Of a stretch of 64,000 nucleotides of DNA, positions 37,701-49,494 are shown in pieces. The position numbers and the translations under genes are program-made. The notes beneath the pieces were generated by a model. It was not told the origin of the DNA and ran no database searches. It worked only from the letters and a program-made list of their open reading frames with translations. How positions within the stretch are numbered: the first letter of the stretch is position 1; every line of letters begins with the position of its first letter. This DNA is from Amblyomma americanum (Eukaryota > Arthropoda > Arachnida > Ixodida > Ixodidae): the NCBI RefSeq assembly GCF_052857255.1, contig NC_135500.1, forward strand, positions 49,006,272 through 49,070,271. The letters run 5' to 3'.

Positions 37701-40370
37701 AGACCAGAGAAAGCTGTAAACGTTTTCTCTCAGAACTGCGCGAAAACTTGAATTCCGGCTCAAAACAACGGGATACATCGTTTTAGATCGAAACTAGCGG
37801 GATTCACGAACATCGATTTTACAAGTCGTCGAAGAGTAGACGAGAGAGAGCTGTAAACGTTTTCTCTCAGAACTGCGCGAAAACTTGTATTCCGGCTCAA
37901 AACAACGGGATACATCGTTTTAGATCAAAACTAGCGAGATTTACGTACTTCGATTTTACAAGTCGTCGAAGAGTAGACAAGAGAAAGCTGAAAGCTTTTT
38001 CTCTCAGAACTGCGCGAAAACTTGTATTCCGGCTCAAAACAACGGGATACATCGTTTCAGATTGAAACTAGCGAGATTCACGAACATCGATTTTACATGT
38101 CGTCGAAGAGTAGACGAGAGAAAGTTGTAAACTTTTTCGCTCATAACTGCGCGAAAACTTGTATTCCGGCTCAAAACAACAGGGTACATCGTTTTAGATC
38201 GAAACTAGCGAGATTTATGCACTTCGATTTTACAAGTCGTCGAAGAGTCGACGAGAGAAAGCTGTTAGCTTTTTCTCTCAGAACTGAGCAAAAACTTGAA
38301 TTCCGGCTCAAAACAACGGGATACATCGTTTTAGGTCGAAACTAGCGCGATTTACGCACTTCGATTATACAAGTCGTCGAAGAGTAGACGAGAGGAAGGC
38401 GTAAACTTTTTCTCTCAGAACTGCGCGAAAACTTGAATTCCACCTATAAACAACGGGATACATCGTTTTAGATCGAAACTAGCGAGATTTACGCATTTCG
38501 ATTTTACAAGTCGTCGAAGAGTAGACGAGAGAGAGCTGTAAGCTTTTTCTCTCAGAACAGCGCGAAAAGTTGTATTCCGGCTCAAAGCAACGGGATACAT
38601 CGTTTTAGAACGAAACTAGCGAGATTTACGAACATCGATTTTACAAGTCGTCGAAGAGTTGACGAGAGAAAGCTGTAAACTTGCAGAACTGCGCGAAAAC
38701 TTGTATTCCGGCTCAAAACAACGAGATACATTGTTTTAGATCGAAACTAGCGAGATTTACGCACTTCGATTTTACAAGTCGTCGAAGAGTAGACGAGAGA
38801 GAGCTGTAAACGTTTTCTCTCAGAACTGCGCGAAAACTTGTATTCCGGCTCAAAACAACGGGATACATCGTTTTAAATTGAAACTAGCGAGATTTACGCA
38901 CTTCGATTTTACAAGTCGTCGAAGAGTAGACGAGAGAAAGCTGTAAGCTTTTTCTCTCAGAACTGCGCGAAAACTTGTATTCCGGCTCAAAACAACGGGA
39001 TACATCGTTTTAGTTTGAAACTAGCGAGATTCACGAACATCGTTTTTACATGTCGTCGAAGAGTAGACGAGAGAAAGTTGTAAACTTTTTCTCTCATAAC
39101 GGCAAGAAAACTTGTATTCCGGCTCAAAACAACAGGGTACATCGTTTTAGATCGAAACTAGCGAGATTTAAGCACTTTGATTTTACAAGTCGTCGAAGAG
39201 TAGACGCGAGAAAGCTGAAAGCTTTTCCTCTCAGAACTGAGCGATAACTTGAATTCCGGCTCAAAACAACGGGATACATCGTTTTAGATCGAAACTAGCG
39301 CGATTTACGCACTTAGACTTTACAAGTCGTCGAAGAGTAGACGAGAGAAAGCTGTATGCTTTTTCTCTCAGAACTGCGCGAAAACTTGAATTCCGGCTCA
39401 AAACAACGGGATACATCGTTTTAGATCGAAACTAGCGCGATTTACGCACTTAGATTTTACAAGTCGTCGAAGAGTAGACGAGAGAAAGCTGTAAGCTTTC
39501 TCTCTCAGAACTGCGCGAAAACTTGTATTCCGGCTCAAAACAACGGGATACATCGTTTTAGATCGAAATTAGAGAGATTCACGAACATAGATTTTACAAG
39601 TCGACAAAGGGTAGACGAGAGAAAGCCGTAAACTTGCAGAACTGCGCGAAAACTTAAATTCCGGCTCAAAACAACGGGATACATCGTTTTAGACCGAAAC
39701 TAGCGTGATTCACGAACATCGATTTTACAAGTCGTCGCAGAGTAGAAGAGAGAGAGCTGTAACCTTTTGCTCTCAGAACGGCGCGAAAACTTGTATTCCG
39801 GCTCAAAACAACGGCATACATCGTTTTAGAACGAAACTAGCGAGATTTACGCACTTCGATTCTACAAGTCGTCGAAGAGTAGACCAGAGAAAGCTGTAAA
39901 CGTTTTCTTTCAGAACTGCGCGAAAACTTGAATTCCGGCTCAAAACAACGGGATACATCGTTTTAGATCGAAACTAGCGAGATTCACGAACATCGATTTT
40001 ACAAGTCGTCGAAGAGTAGACGAGAGAGAGCTGTAAACGTTTTCTCTCAGAACTGCGCGAAAACTTGTATTCCGGCTCAAAACAACGGGATACATCGTTT
40101 TAGATCAAAACTAGCGAGATTTACGTACTTCGATTTTACAAGTCGTCGAAGAGTAGACAAGAGAAAGCTGAAAGCTTTTTCTCTCAGAACTGCGCGAAAA
40201 CTTGTATTCCGGCTCAAAACAACGGGATACATCGTTTCAGATTGAAACTAGCGAGATTCACGAACATCGATTTTACATGTCGTCGAAGAGTAGACGAGAG
40301 AAAGTTGTAAACTTTTTCGCTCATAACTGCGCGAAAACTTGTATTCCGGCTCAAAACAACAGGGTACAAC
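34722..40370. repeat. Block II higher-order unit U3 (truncated)
   Basis: U3 matches U2 at an offset of 8,731 bp from 34,722 until about 40,370, with weaker agreement to about 40,880. Private changes include 'acgatatac' near 35,172 and 'ggcaagaaaac' near 39,102. Two 2,180 bp modules are present (from 36,506 and 38,686). Near 40,370 it takes on variants ('gggtacaacg') that otherwise occur in block III at 48,531, which marks the change of block. Confidence 0.83.
36506..38685. repeat. 2,180 bp module, U3 copy 1
   Basis: Offset 8,731 from the first U2 module, with the same variant order. Its perfect hairpin lies at 37,300-37,324. Confidence 0.78.
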
Positions 40371-40865
40371 GTTTTAGATCGAAACTAGCGAGATTTACGC
40401 ACTTCGATTTTACAAGTCGTCGAAGAGTCGACGAGAGAAAGCTGTTAGCTTTTTCTCTCAGAACTGAGCAAAAACTTGAATTCCGGCTCAAAACAACGGG
40501 ATACATCGTTTTAGGTCGAAACTAGCGCGATTTACGCACTTCGATTATACAAGTCGTCGAAGAGTAGACGAGAGGAAGGCGTAAACTTTTTCTCTCAGAA
40601 CTGCGCGAAAACTTGAATTCCGGCTATAAACAACGGGATACATCGTTTTAGATCGAAACTAGCGAGATTTACGCATTTCGATTTTACAAGTCGTCGAAGA
40701 GTAGACGAGAGAGAACTGTAAGCTTTTTCTCTCAGAACAGCGCGAAAAGTTGTATTCCGGCTCAAAGCAACGGGATACATCGTTTTAGAACGAAACTAGC
40801 GAGATTTACGAACATCGATTTTACAAGTCGTCGAAGAGTTGACGAGAGAAAGCTGTAAACTTGCA
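38686..40865. repeat. 2,180 bp module, U3 copy 2, grading into block III
   Basis: The first 1.7 kb follows U2 copy 2 closely. From about 40,370 the bases switch to block III variants ('acaacgttttag', 'ggctataaac' instead of 'acctataaac'), and at about 40,880 'cttaaattcc' replaces 'cttgtattcc'. From about 39,890 the sequence also matches 48,053 onward (offset 8,163), so the junction lies within shared sequence and cannot be placed exactly. Confidence 0.72.
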
Positions 40866-41194
40866 GAACTGCGCGAAAACTTAAATTCCGGCTCAAATCA
40901 ACGGGATACATCGTTTTAGATCGAAACTAGCGAGATTTACGCACTTCGATTTTACAAGTCGTCGAAGAGTAGACGAGAGAAAGCTGTAATCTTTTTCTCT
41001 CAGAACTGGGCGAAAACTTCTATTCCGGCTCAAACAACGGGATACATTGTTTTAGAACGAAACTAGCGAGATTTACGCACTTCGATTTTACAAGTCGTCG
41101 AAGAGTAGACGAGAGAAAGCTGTAAACGTTTTCTCTCAGAACTGCGCGAAAACTTGAATTCCGGCTCAAAACAACGGGATACATCGTTTTAGAT

Positions 41195-42752
41195 CGAAAC
41201 TAGCGAGATTCACGAACATCGATTTTACATGTCGTCGAAGAGTAGACGAGAGAAAGTTGTAAACTTTTTCGCTCATAACTGCGCGAAAACTTGTATTCCG
41301 GCTCAAAACAACAGGGTACATCGTTTTAGATCGAAACTTGCGAGATTTACGCACTTCGATTTTACAAGTCGTCGAAGAGTCGACGAGAGAAAGCTGTTAG
41401 CTTTTTCTCTCAGAACTGAGCAAAAACTTGAATTCCGGCTCAAAACAACGGGACACATCGTTTTAGGTCGAAAGTAGCGCGATTTACGCACTTCAATTAT
41501 ACAAGTCGTCGAAGAGTAGACGAGAGGAAGGCGTAAACTTTTTCTCTCAGAACTGCGCGAAAACTTGAATTCCGGCTATAAACAACGGGATACATCGTTT
41601 TAGACCGAAACTAGCGAGATTTATGCATTTCGACTTTACAAGTCGTCGAAGAGTAGACGAGAGAGAGCTGTAAGCTTTTTCTCTCAGAACAGCGCGAAAA
41701 GTTGTATTCCGGCTCAAAGCAACGGGATACATCGTTTTAGAACGAAACTAGCGAGATTCACGAACATCGATTTTACAAGTCGTCGAAGAGTTGACGAGAG
41801 AGAGGTGTAAACGTTTTCTCTCAGAACTGCGCGAAAACTTGTATTCCGGCTCAAATCAACGGGATACATCGTTTTAGATCGAAACTAGCGAGATTTACGC
41901 ACTTCGATTTTACAAGTCGTCGAAGAGTAGACGAGAGAAAGCTGTAAACTTTTTCTCTCAGAACTGGGCGAAAACTTCTATTCCGGCTCAAACAACGGGA
42001 TACATTGTTTTAGATCGAAACTAGCAAAATTCACGAACATCGATTTTACAAGTCGTCGAAGAGTAGACAAAAGAAAGTTGTAAACATTTTCTCTCAGAAC
42101 TGCGCAAAACTTGTATTCCGACTAAAAGCAACGAGATACATCGTTTTAGATCAAAACTAGCGAGATTTATGTACTTCGATTTTACAAGTCGTCGAAGAGT
42201 AGACGAGAGAAAGCTATAGGCTTTTTCTCAGAACTGCGCGAAAACTTAAATTCCGGCTCAAAACAACGGGATACATCGTTTTAGATCGAAACTAGAGAGA
42301 TTCAGGATCATAGATTTTACAAGTCGACAAAGGGTAGACGAGAGAAAGCTGTAAACTTTCTCTCAGAACTGCGCGAAAACTTGTATTCCGGCTCAAAACA
42401 ACGGGATACATCGTTTTAGATCGAAATTAGAGAGATTCACGAACATAGATTTTACAAGTCGACAAAGGGTAGACGAGAGAAAGCTGTAAACTTGCAGAAC
42501 TGCGCGAAAACTTAAATTCCGGCTCAAAACAACGGGATACATCGTTTTAGACCGAAACTAGCGAGATTCACGAACATCGATTTTACAAGTCGTCGAAGAG
42601 TAGAAGAGAGAAAGCTGTAAACGTTTTCTCTCAAACTGCGCGAAAACTTGAATTACGGCTCAAAACAACGGGATACATCGTTTTAGATTGAAACTAGCGA
42701 GATTCACGAACATCGATTTTACAAGTCGTCGAAGAGTAGACGAGAGAGAGCT
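41195..42752. repeat. 2,446 bp-spaced sub-module, first copy
   Basis: About 1.56 kb that recurs at 43,641-45,198, and in the next unit at 49,495 and 51,941. A further copy lies at about 56,570. It includes 'gggacacatcgttttaggtc', 'cgaaagtagcgcg' and 'acttcaattatac'. Matching stops where 'ctgtaaacgttttctctc' is replaced by 'ctgtaagctttctctctc'. Confidence 0.78.
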
Positions 42753-43640
42753 GTAAACGTTTTCTCTCAGAACTGCGCGAAAACTTGTATTCCGGCTCAA
42801 AACAACGGGATACATCGTTTCAGATTGAAACTAGCGATATTCACGAACATCGATTTTACATGTCGTCGAAGAGTAGACGAGAGGAAGGCGTAAACTTTTT
42901 CTCTCAGAACTGCGCGAAAACTTGAATTCCGGCTATAAACAACGGGATACATCGTTTTAGATCGAAACTAGCGAGATTTACGCATTTCGATTTTACAAGT
43001 CGTCGAAGAGTAGACGAGAGAGAGCTGTAAGCTTTTTCTCTCAGAACAGCGCGAAAAGTTGTATTCCGGCTCAAAGCAACGGGATACATCGTTTTAGAAC
43101 GAAACTAGCGAGATTTACGAACATCGATTTTACAATTCGTCGAAGAGTTGACGAGAGAAAGCTGTAAACTTGCAGAACTGCGCGAAAACTTAAATTCCGG
43201 CTCAAATCAACGGGATACATCGTTTTAGATCGAAACTAGCGAGATTTACGCACTTCGATTTTACAAGTCGTCGAAGAGTAGACGAGAGAAAGCTGTAATC
43301 TTTTTCTCTCAGAACTGGGCGAAAACTTCTATTCCGGCTCAAACAACGGGATACATTGTTTTAGAACGAAACTAGCGAGATTTACGCACTTCGATTTTAC
43401 AAGTCGTCGAAGAGTAGACGAGAGAAAGCTGTAAACGTTTTCTCTCAGAACTGCGCGAAAACTTGAATTCCGGCTCAAAACAACGGGATACATCGTTTTA
43501 GATCGAAACTAGCGAGATTCACGAACATCGATTTTACAAGTCGTCGAAGAGTAGACGAGAGAAAGCTGAAAGCTTTTTCTCTTAGAACTGCGCGAAAACT
43601 TGTATTCCGGCTCAAAACAACGGGATACATCGTTTCAGAT

Positions 43641-45198
43641 TGAAACTAGCGAGATTCACGAACATCGATTTTACATGTCGTCGAAGAGTAGACGAGAGAA
43701 AGTTGTAAACTTTTTCGCTCATAACTGCGCGAAAACTTGTATTCCGGCTCAAAACAACAGGGTACATCGTTTTAGATCGAAACTTGCGAGATTTACGCAC
43801 TTCGATTTTACAAGTCGTCGAAGAGTCGACGAGAGAAAGCTGTTAGCTTTTTCTCTCAGAACTGAGCAAAAACTTGAATTCCGGCTCAAAACAACGGGAC
43901 ACATCGTTTTAGGTCGAAAGTAGCGCGATTTACGCACTTCAATTATACAAGTCGTCGAAGAGTAGACGAGAGGAAGGCGTAAACTTTTTCTCTCAGAACT
44001 GCGCGAAAACTTGAATTCCGGCTATAAACAACGGGATACATCGTTTTAGACCGAAACTAGCGAGATTTATGCATTTCGATTTTACAAGTCGTCGAAGAGT
44101 AGACGAGAGAGAGCTGTAAGCTTTTTCTCTCAGAACAGCGCGAAAAGTTGTATTCCGGCTCAAAGCAACGGGATACATCGTTTTAGAACGAAACTAGCGA
44201 GATTCACGAACATCGATTTTACAAGTCGTCGAAGAGTTGACGAGAGAGAGGTGTAAACGTTTTCTCTCAGAACTGCGCGAAAACTTGTATTCCGGCTCAA
44301 ATCAACGGGATACATCGTTTTAGATCGAATTTAGCGAGATTTACGCACTTCGATTTTACAAGTCGTCGAAGAGTAGACGAGAGAAAGCTGTAAACTTTTT
44401 CTCTCAGAACTGGGCGAAAACTTCTATTCCGGCTCAAACAACGGGATACATTGTTTTAGATCGAAACTAGCAAAATTCACGAACATCGATTTTACAAGTC
44501 GTCGAAGAGTAGACAAAAGAAAGTTGTAAACATTTTCTCTCAGAACTGCGCAAAACTTGTATTCCGACTAAAAGCAACGAGATACATCGTTTTAGATCAA
44601 AACTAGCGAGATTTATGTACTTCGATTTTACAAGTCGTCGAAGAGTAGACGAGAGAAAGCTATAGGCTTTTTCTCAGAACTGCGCGAAAACTTAAATTCC
44701 GGCTCAAAACAACGGGATACATCGTTTTAGATCGAAACTAGAGAGATTCAGGATCATAGATTTTACAAGTCGACAAAGGGTAGACGAGAGAAAGCTGTAA
44801 ACTTTCTCTCAGAACTGCGCGAAAACTTGTATTCCGGCTCAAAACAACGGGATACATCGTTTTAGATCGAAATTAGAGAGATTCACGAACATAGATTTTA
44901 CAAGTCGACAAAGGGTAGACGAGAGAAAGCTGTAAACTTGCAGAACTGCGCGAAAACTTAAATTCCGGCTCAAAACAACGGGATACATCGTTTTAGACCG
45001 AAACTAGCGAGATTCACGAACATCGATTTTACAAGTCGTCGAAGAGTAGAAGAGAGAAAGCTGTAAACGTTTTCTCTCAAACTGCGCGAAAACTTGAATT
45101 ACGGCTCAAAACAACGGGATACATCGTTTTAGATTGAAACTAGCGAGATTCACGAACATCGATTTTACAAGTCGTCGAAGAGTAGACGAGAGAGAGCT
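43641..45198. repeat. 2,446 bp-spaced sub-module, second copy
   Basis: Second copy in block III unit 1. It differs from the first by 'atcgaatttagc' near 44,333, a variant kept in the corresponding copies at 52,627 and 57,250. Confidence 0.76.
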
Positions 45199-48100
45199 GT
45201 AAGCTTTCTCTCTCAGAACAGCGCGAAAAGTTGTATTCCGGCTCAAAGCAACGGGATACATCGTTTTAGAACGAAACTAGCGAGATTCAGGATCATAGAT
45301 TTTACAAGTCGACAAAGAGTAGACAAGAGAAAGCTGAAAGCTTTTTCTCTCAGAACTGCGCGAAAACTTGTATTTCGGCTGAAAACAACGGGATACATCG
45401 TTTCAGATTGAAACTAGCGAGATTCACGAACATCGATTTTACATGTCGTCGAAGAGTAGACGAGAGAAAGTTGTAAACTTTTTCGCTCATAACTGCGCGA
45501 AAACTTGTATTCCGGCTCAAAACAACAGGGTACATCGTTTTAGATCGAAACTAGCGAGATTTACGCACTTCTATTTTACAAGTTGTCGAAGAGTAGACGA
45601 GAGAAAGCTGTAAGCGTTTTCTCTCAGAACTGCGCGAAAACTTGAATTCCGGCTCAAAACAACGGGATACATCGTTTTAGATCGAAACTAGCGAGATTCA
45701 CGAACATCGATTTTACAAGTCGTCGAAGAGTAGACGAGAGAGAGCTGTAAACGTTTTCTCTCAGAACTGCGCGAAAACTTGTATTCCGGCTCGAACCAAC
45801 GGGATACATCGTTTTAGATCAAAACTAGCGAGATTTACGCACTTCGATTTTACAAGTCGTCGAAGAGTAGACAAGAGAAAGCTGAAAGCTTTTTCTCTCA
45901 GAACTGCGCGAAAACTTGTATTCCGGCTCAAAACAACGGGATACATCGTTTCAGATTGAAACTAGCGAGATTCACGAACATCGATTTTACATGTCGTCGA
46001 AGAGTAGACGAGAGAAAGCTGTAAACTTTTTCGCTCATAACTGCGCAAAAACTTGTATTCCGGCTCAAAACAACAGGGTACATCGTTTTAGATCGAAACT
46101 AGCGAGATTTACGCACTTCGATTTTACAAGTCGTCGAAGAGTCGACGAGAGAAAGCTGTTAGCTTTTTCTCTGAGAACTGAGCAAAAACTTGAATTCCGG
46201 CTCAAAACAACGGGATACATCGTTTTAGGTCGAAACTAGCGCGATTTACGCACTTCGATTATACAAGTCGTCGAAGAGTAGACGAGAGGAAGGCGTAAAC
46301 TTTTTCTCTCAGAACTGCGCGAAAACTTGAATTCCGGCTATAAACAACGGGATACATCGTTTTAGAACGAAACTAGCGAGATTCACGAACATCGATTTTA
46401 CAAGTCGTCGAAGAGTTGACGAGAGAGAGGTGTAAACGTTTTCTCTCAGAACTGCGCGAAAACTTGTATTCTGGCTCAAATCAACGGGATACATCGTTTT
46501 AGATCGAAACTAGCGAGATTTACGCACTTCGATTTTACAAGTCGTCGAAGAGTAGACGAGAGAAAGCTGTAAACTTTTTCTCTCAGAACTGGGCGAAAAC
46601 TTCTATTCCGGCTCAAACAACGGGATACATTGTTTTAGATCGAAACTAGCAAAATTCACGAACATCGATTTTACAAGTCGTCGAAGAGTAGACAAGAGAA
46701 AGTTGTAAACATTTTCTCTCAGAACTGCGCAAAATTTGTATTCCGACTAAAAGCAACGAGATACATCGTTTTAGATCAAAACTAGCGAGATTTATGTACT
46801 TCGATTTTACAAGTCGTCGAAGAGTAGACGAGAGAAAGCTATAAGCTTTTTCTCAGAACTGCGCGAAAACTTAAATTCCGGCTAAACAACGGGATACATC
46901 GTTTTAGATCGAAACTAGAGAGATTCAGGATCATAGATTTTACAAGTCGACAAAGGGTAGACGAGAGAAAGCTGTAAACTTTCTCTCAGAACTGCGCGAA
47001 AACTTGTATTCCGGCTCAAAACAACGGGATACATCGTTTAAATCGAAATTAGAGAGATTCACGAACATAGATTTTACAAGTCGACAAAGGGTAGACGAGA
47101 GAAAGCTGTAAACTTGCAGAACTGCGCGAAAACTTAAATTCCGGCTCAAAACAACGGGATACATCGTTTTAGACCGAAACTAGCGAGATTCACGAACATC
47201 GATTTTACAAGTCGTCGAAGAGTAGAAGAGAGAAAGCTGTAAACGTTTTCTCTCAGAACTGCGCGAAAACTTGAATTCCGGCTCAAAACAACGGGATACA
47301 TCGTTTTAGATCGAAACAAGCGAGATTCACGAACATCGATTTTACAAGTCGTCGAAGAGTAGACGAGAGAGAGCTGTAAACGTTTTCTCTCAGAACTGCG
47401 CGAAAACTGGTATTCCGGCTCAAAACAACGGGATACATCGTTTTAGATCAAAACTAGCGAGATTTACGCACTTCGATTTTACAAGTCGTCGAAGAGTAGA
47501 CAAGAGAAAGCTGAAAGCTTTTTCTCTCAGAACTGCGCGAAAACTTGTATTCCGGCTCAAAACAACGGGATACATCGTTTCAGATTGAAACTAGCGAGAT
47601 TCACGAACATCGATTTTACATGTCGTCGAAGAGTAGACGAGAGAAAGTTGTAAACTTTTTCGCTCATAACTGCGCGAAAACTTGTATTCCGGCTCAAAAC
47701 AACAGGGTACATCGTTTTAGATCGAAACTAGCGAGATTTACGCACTTCGATTTTACAAGTCGTCGAAGAGTAGACGAGAGAGAGCTGTAAGCTTTCTCTC
47801 TCGGAACAGCGCGAAAAGTTGTATTCCGGCTCAAAGCAACGGGATACATCGTTTTAGAACGAAACTAGCGAGATTCAGGATCATAGATTTTACAAGTCGA
47901 CAAAGGGTAGACGAGAGAAAGCTGTAAACTTTCTCTCAGAACTGCGCGAAAACTTGTAATCCGGCTCAAAACCACGGGATACATCGTTTTAGATCAAAAC
48001 GAGCGAGATTTACGCACTTCGATTTTACAAGTCGTCGAAGAGTAGACGAGAGAAAGCTGTAAACGTTTTCTCTCAGAACTGCGCGAAAACTTGAATTCCG

Positions 48101-49494
48101 GCTCAAAACAACGGGATACATCGTTTTAGATCGAAACTAGCGAGATTCACGAACATCGATTTTACAAGTCGTCGAAGAGTAGACGAGAGAGAGCTGTAAA
48201 CGTTTTCTCTCAGAACTGCGCGAAAACTTGTATTCCGGCTCAAAACAACGGGATACATCGTTTTAGATCAAAACTAGCGAGATTTACGTACTTCGATTTT
48301 ACAAGTCGTCGAAGAGTAGACAAGAGAAAGCTGAAAGCTTTTTCTCTCAGAACTGCGCGAAAACTTGTATTCCGGCTCAAAACAACGGGATACATCGTTT
48401 CAGATTGAAACTAGCGAGATTCACGAACATCGATTTTACATGTCGTCGAAGAGTAGACGAGAGAAAGTTGTAAACTTTTTCGCTCATAACTGCGCGAAAA
48501 CTTGTATTCCGGCTCAAAACAACAGGGTACAACGTTTTAGATCGAAACTAGCGAGATTTACGCACTTCGATTTTACAAGTCGTCGAAGAGTCGACGAGAG
48601 AAAGCTGTTAGCTTTTTCTCTCAGAACTGAGCAAAAACTTGAATTCCGGCTCAAAACAACGGGATACATCGTTTTAGGTCGAAACTAGCGCGATTTACGC
48701 ACTTCGATTATACAAGTCGTCGAAGAGTAGACGAGAGGAAGGCGTAAACTTTTTCTCTCAGAACTGCGCGAAAACTTGAATTCCGGCTATAAACAACGGG
48801 ATACATCGTTTTAGATCGAAACTAGCGAGATTTACGCATTTCGATTTTACAAGTCGTCGAAGAGTAGACGAGAGAGAGCTGTAAGCTTTTTCTCTCAGAA
48901 CAGCGCGAAAAGTTGTATTCCGGCTCAAAGCAACGGGATACATCGTTTTAGAACGAAACTAGCGAGATTTACGAACATCGATTTTACAAGTCGTCAAAGA
49001 GTTGACGAGAGAAAGCTGTAAACTTGCAGAACTGCGCGAAAACTTAAATTCCGGCTCAAATCAACGGGATACATCGTTTTAGATCGAAACTAGCGAGATT
49101 TACGCACTTCGATTTTACAAGTCGTCGAAGAGTAGACGAGAGAAAGCTGTAATCTTTTTCTCTCAGAACTGGGCGAAAACTTCTATTCCGGCTCAAACAA
49201 CGGGATACATTGTTTTAGAACGAAACTAGCGAGATTTACGCACTTCGATTTTACAAGTCGTCGAAGAGTAGACGAGAGAAAGCTGTAAACGTTTTCTCTC
49301 AGAACTGCGCGAAAACTTGAATTCCGGCTCAAAACAACGGGATACATCGTTTTAGATCGAAACTAGCGAGATTCACGAACATCGATTTTACAAGTCGTCG
49401 AAGAGTAGACGAGAGAAAGCTGAAAGCTTTTTCTCTCAGAACTGCGCGAAAACTTGTATTCCGGCTCAAAACAACGGGATACATCGTTTCAGAT

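Larger units (their letters stand above)
41195..49494. repeat. Block III higher-order unit, copy 1 (8,300 bp)
   Basis: Matches 49,495 onward at an offset of 8,300 bp until about 48,190 (a single-base shift makes it 8,301 after about 47,000). Diagnostic variants are 'gggacacatcg', 'acttcaattatac', 'gcaattcg'-free B monomers, 'ctataggcttttt' and 'ctgaattacgg'-like forms. It contains two related sub-modules offset by 2,446 bp (from 41,195 and 43,641). It is built only of satellite monomers. Confidence 0.82.
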
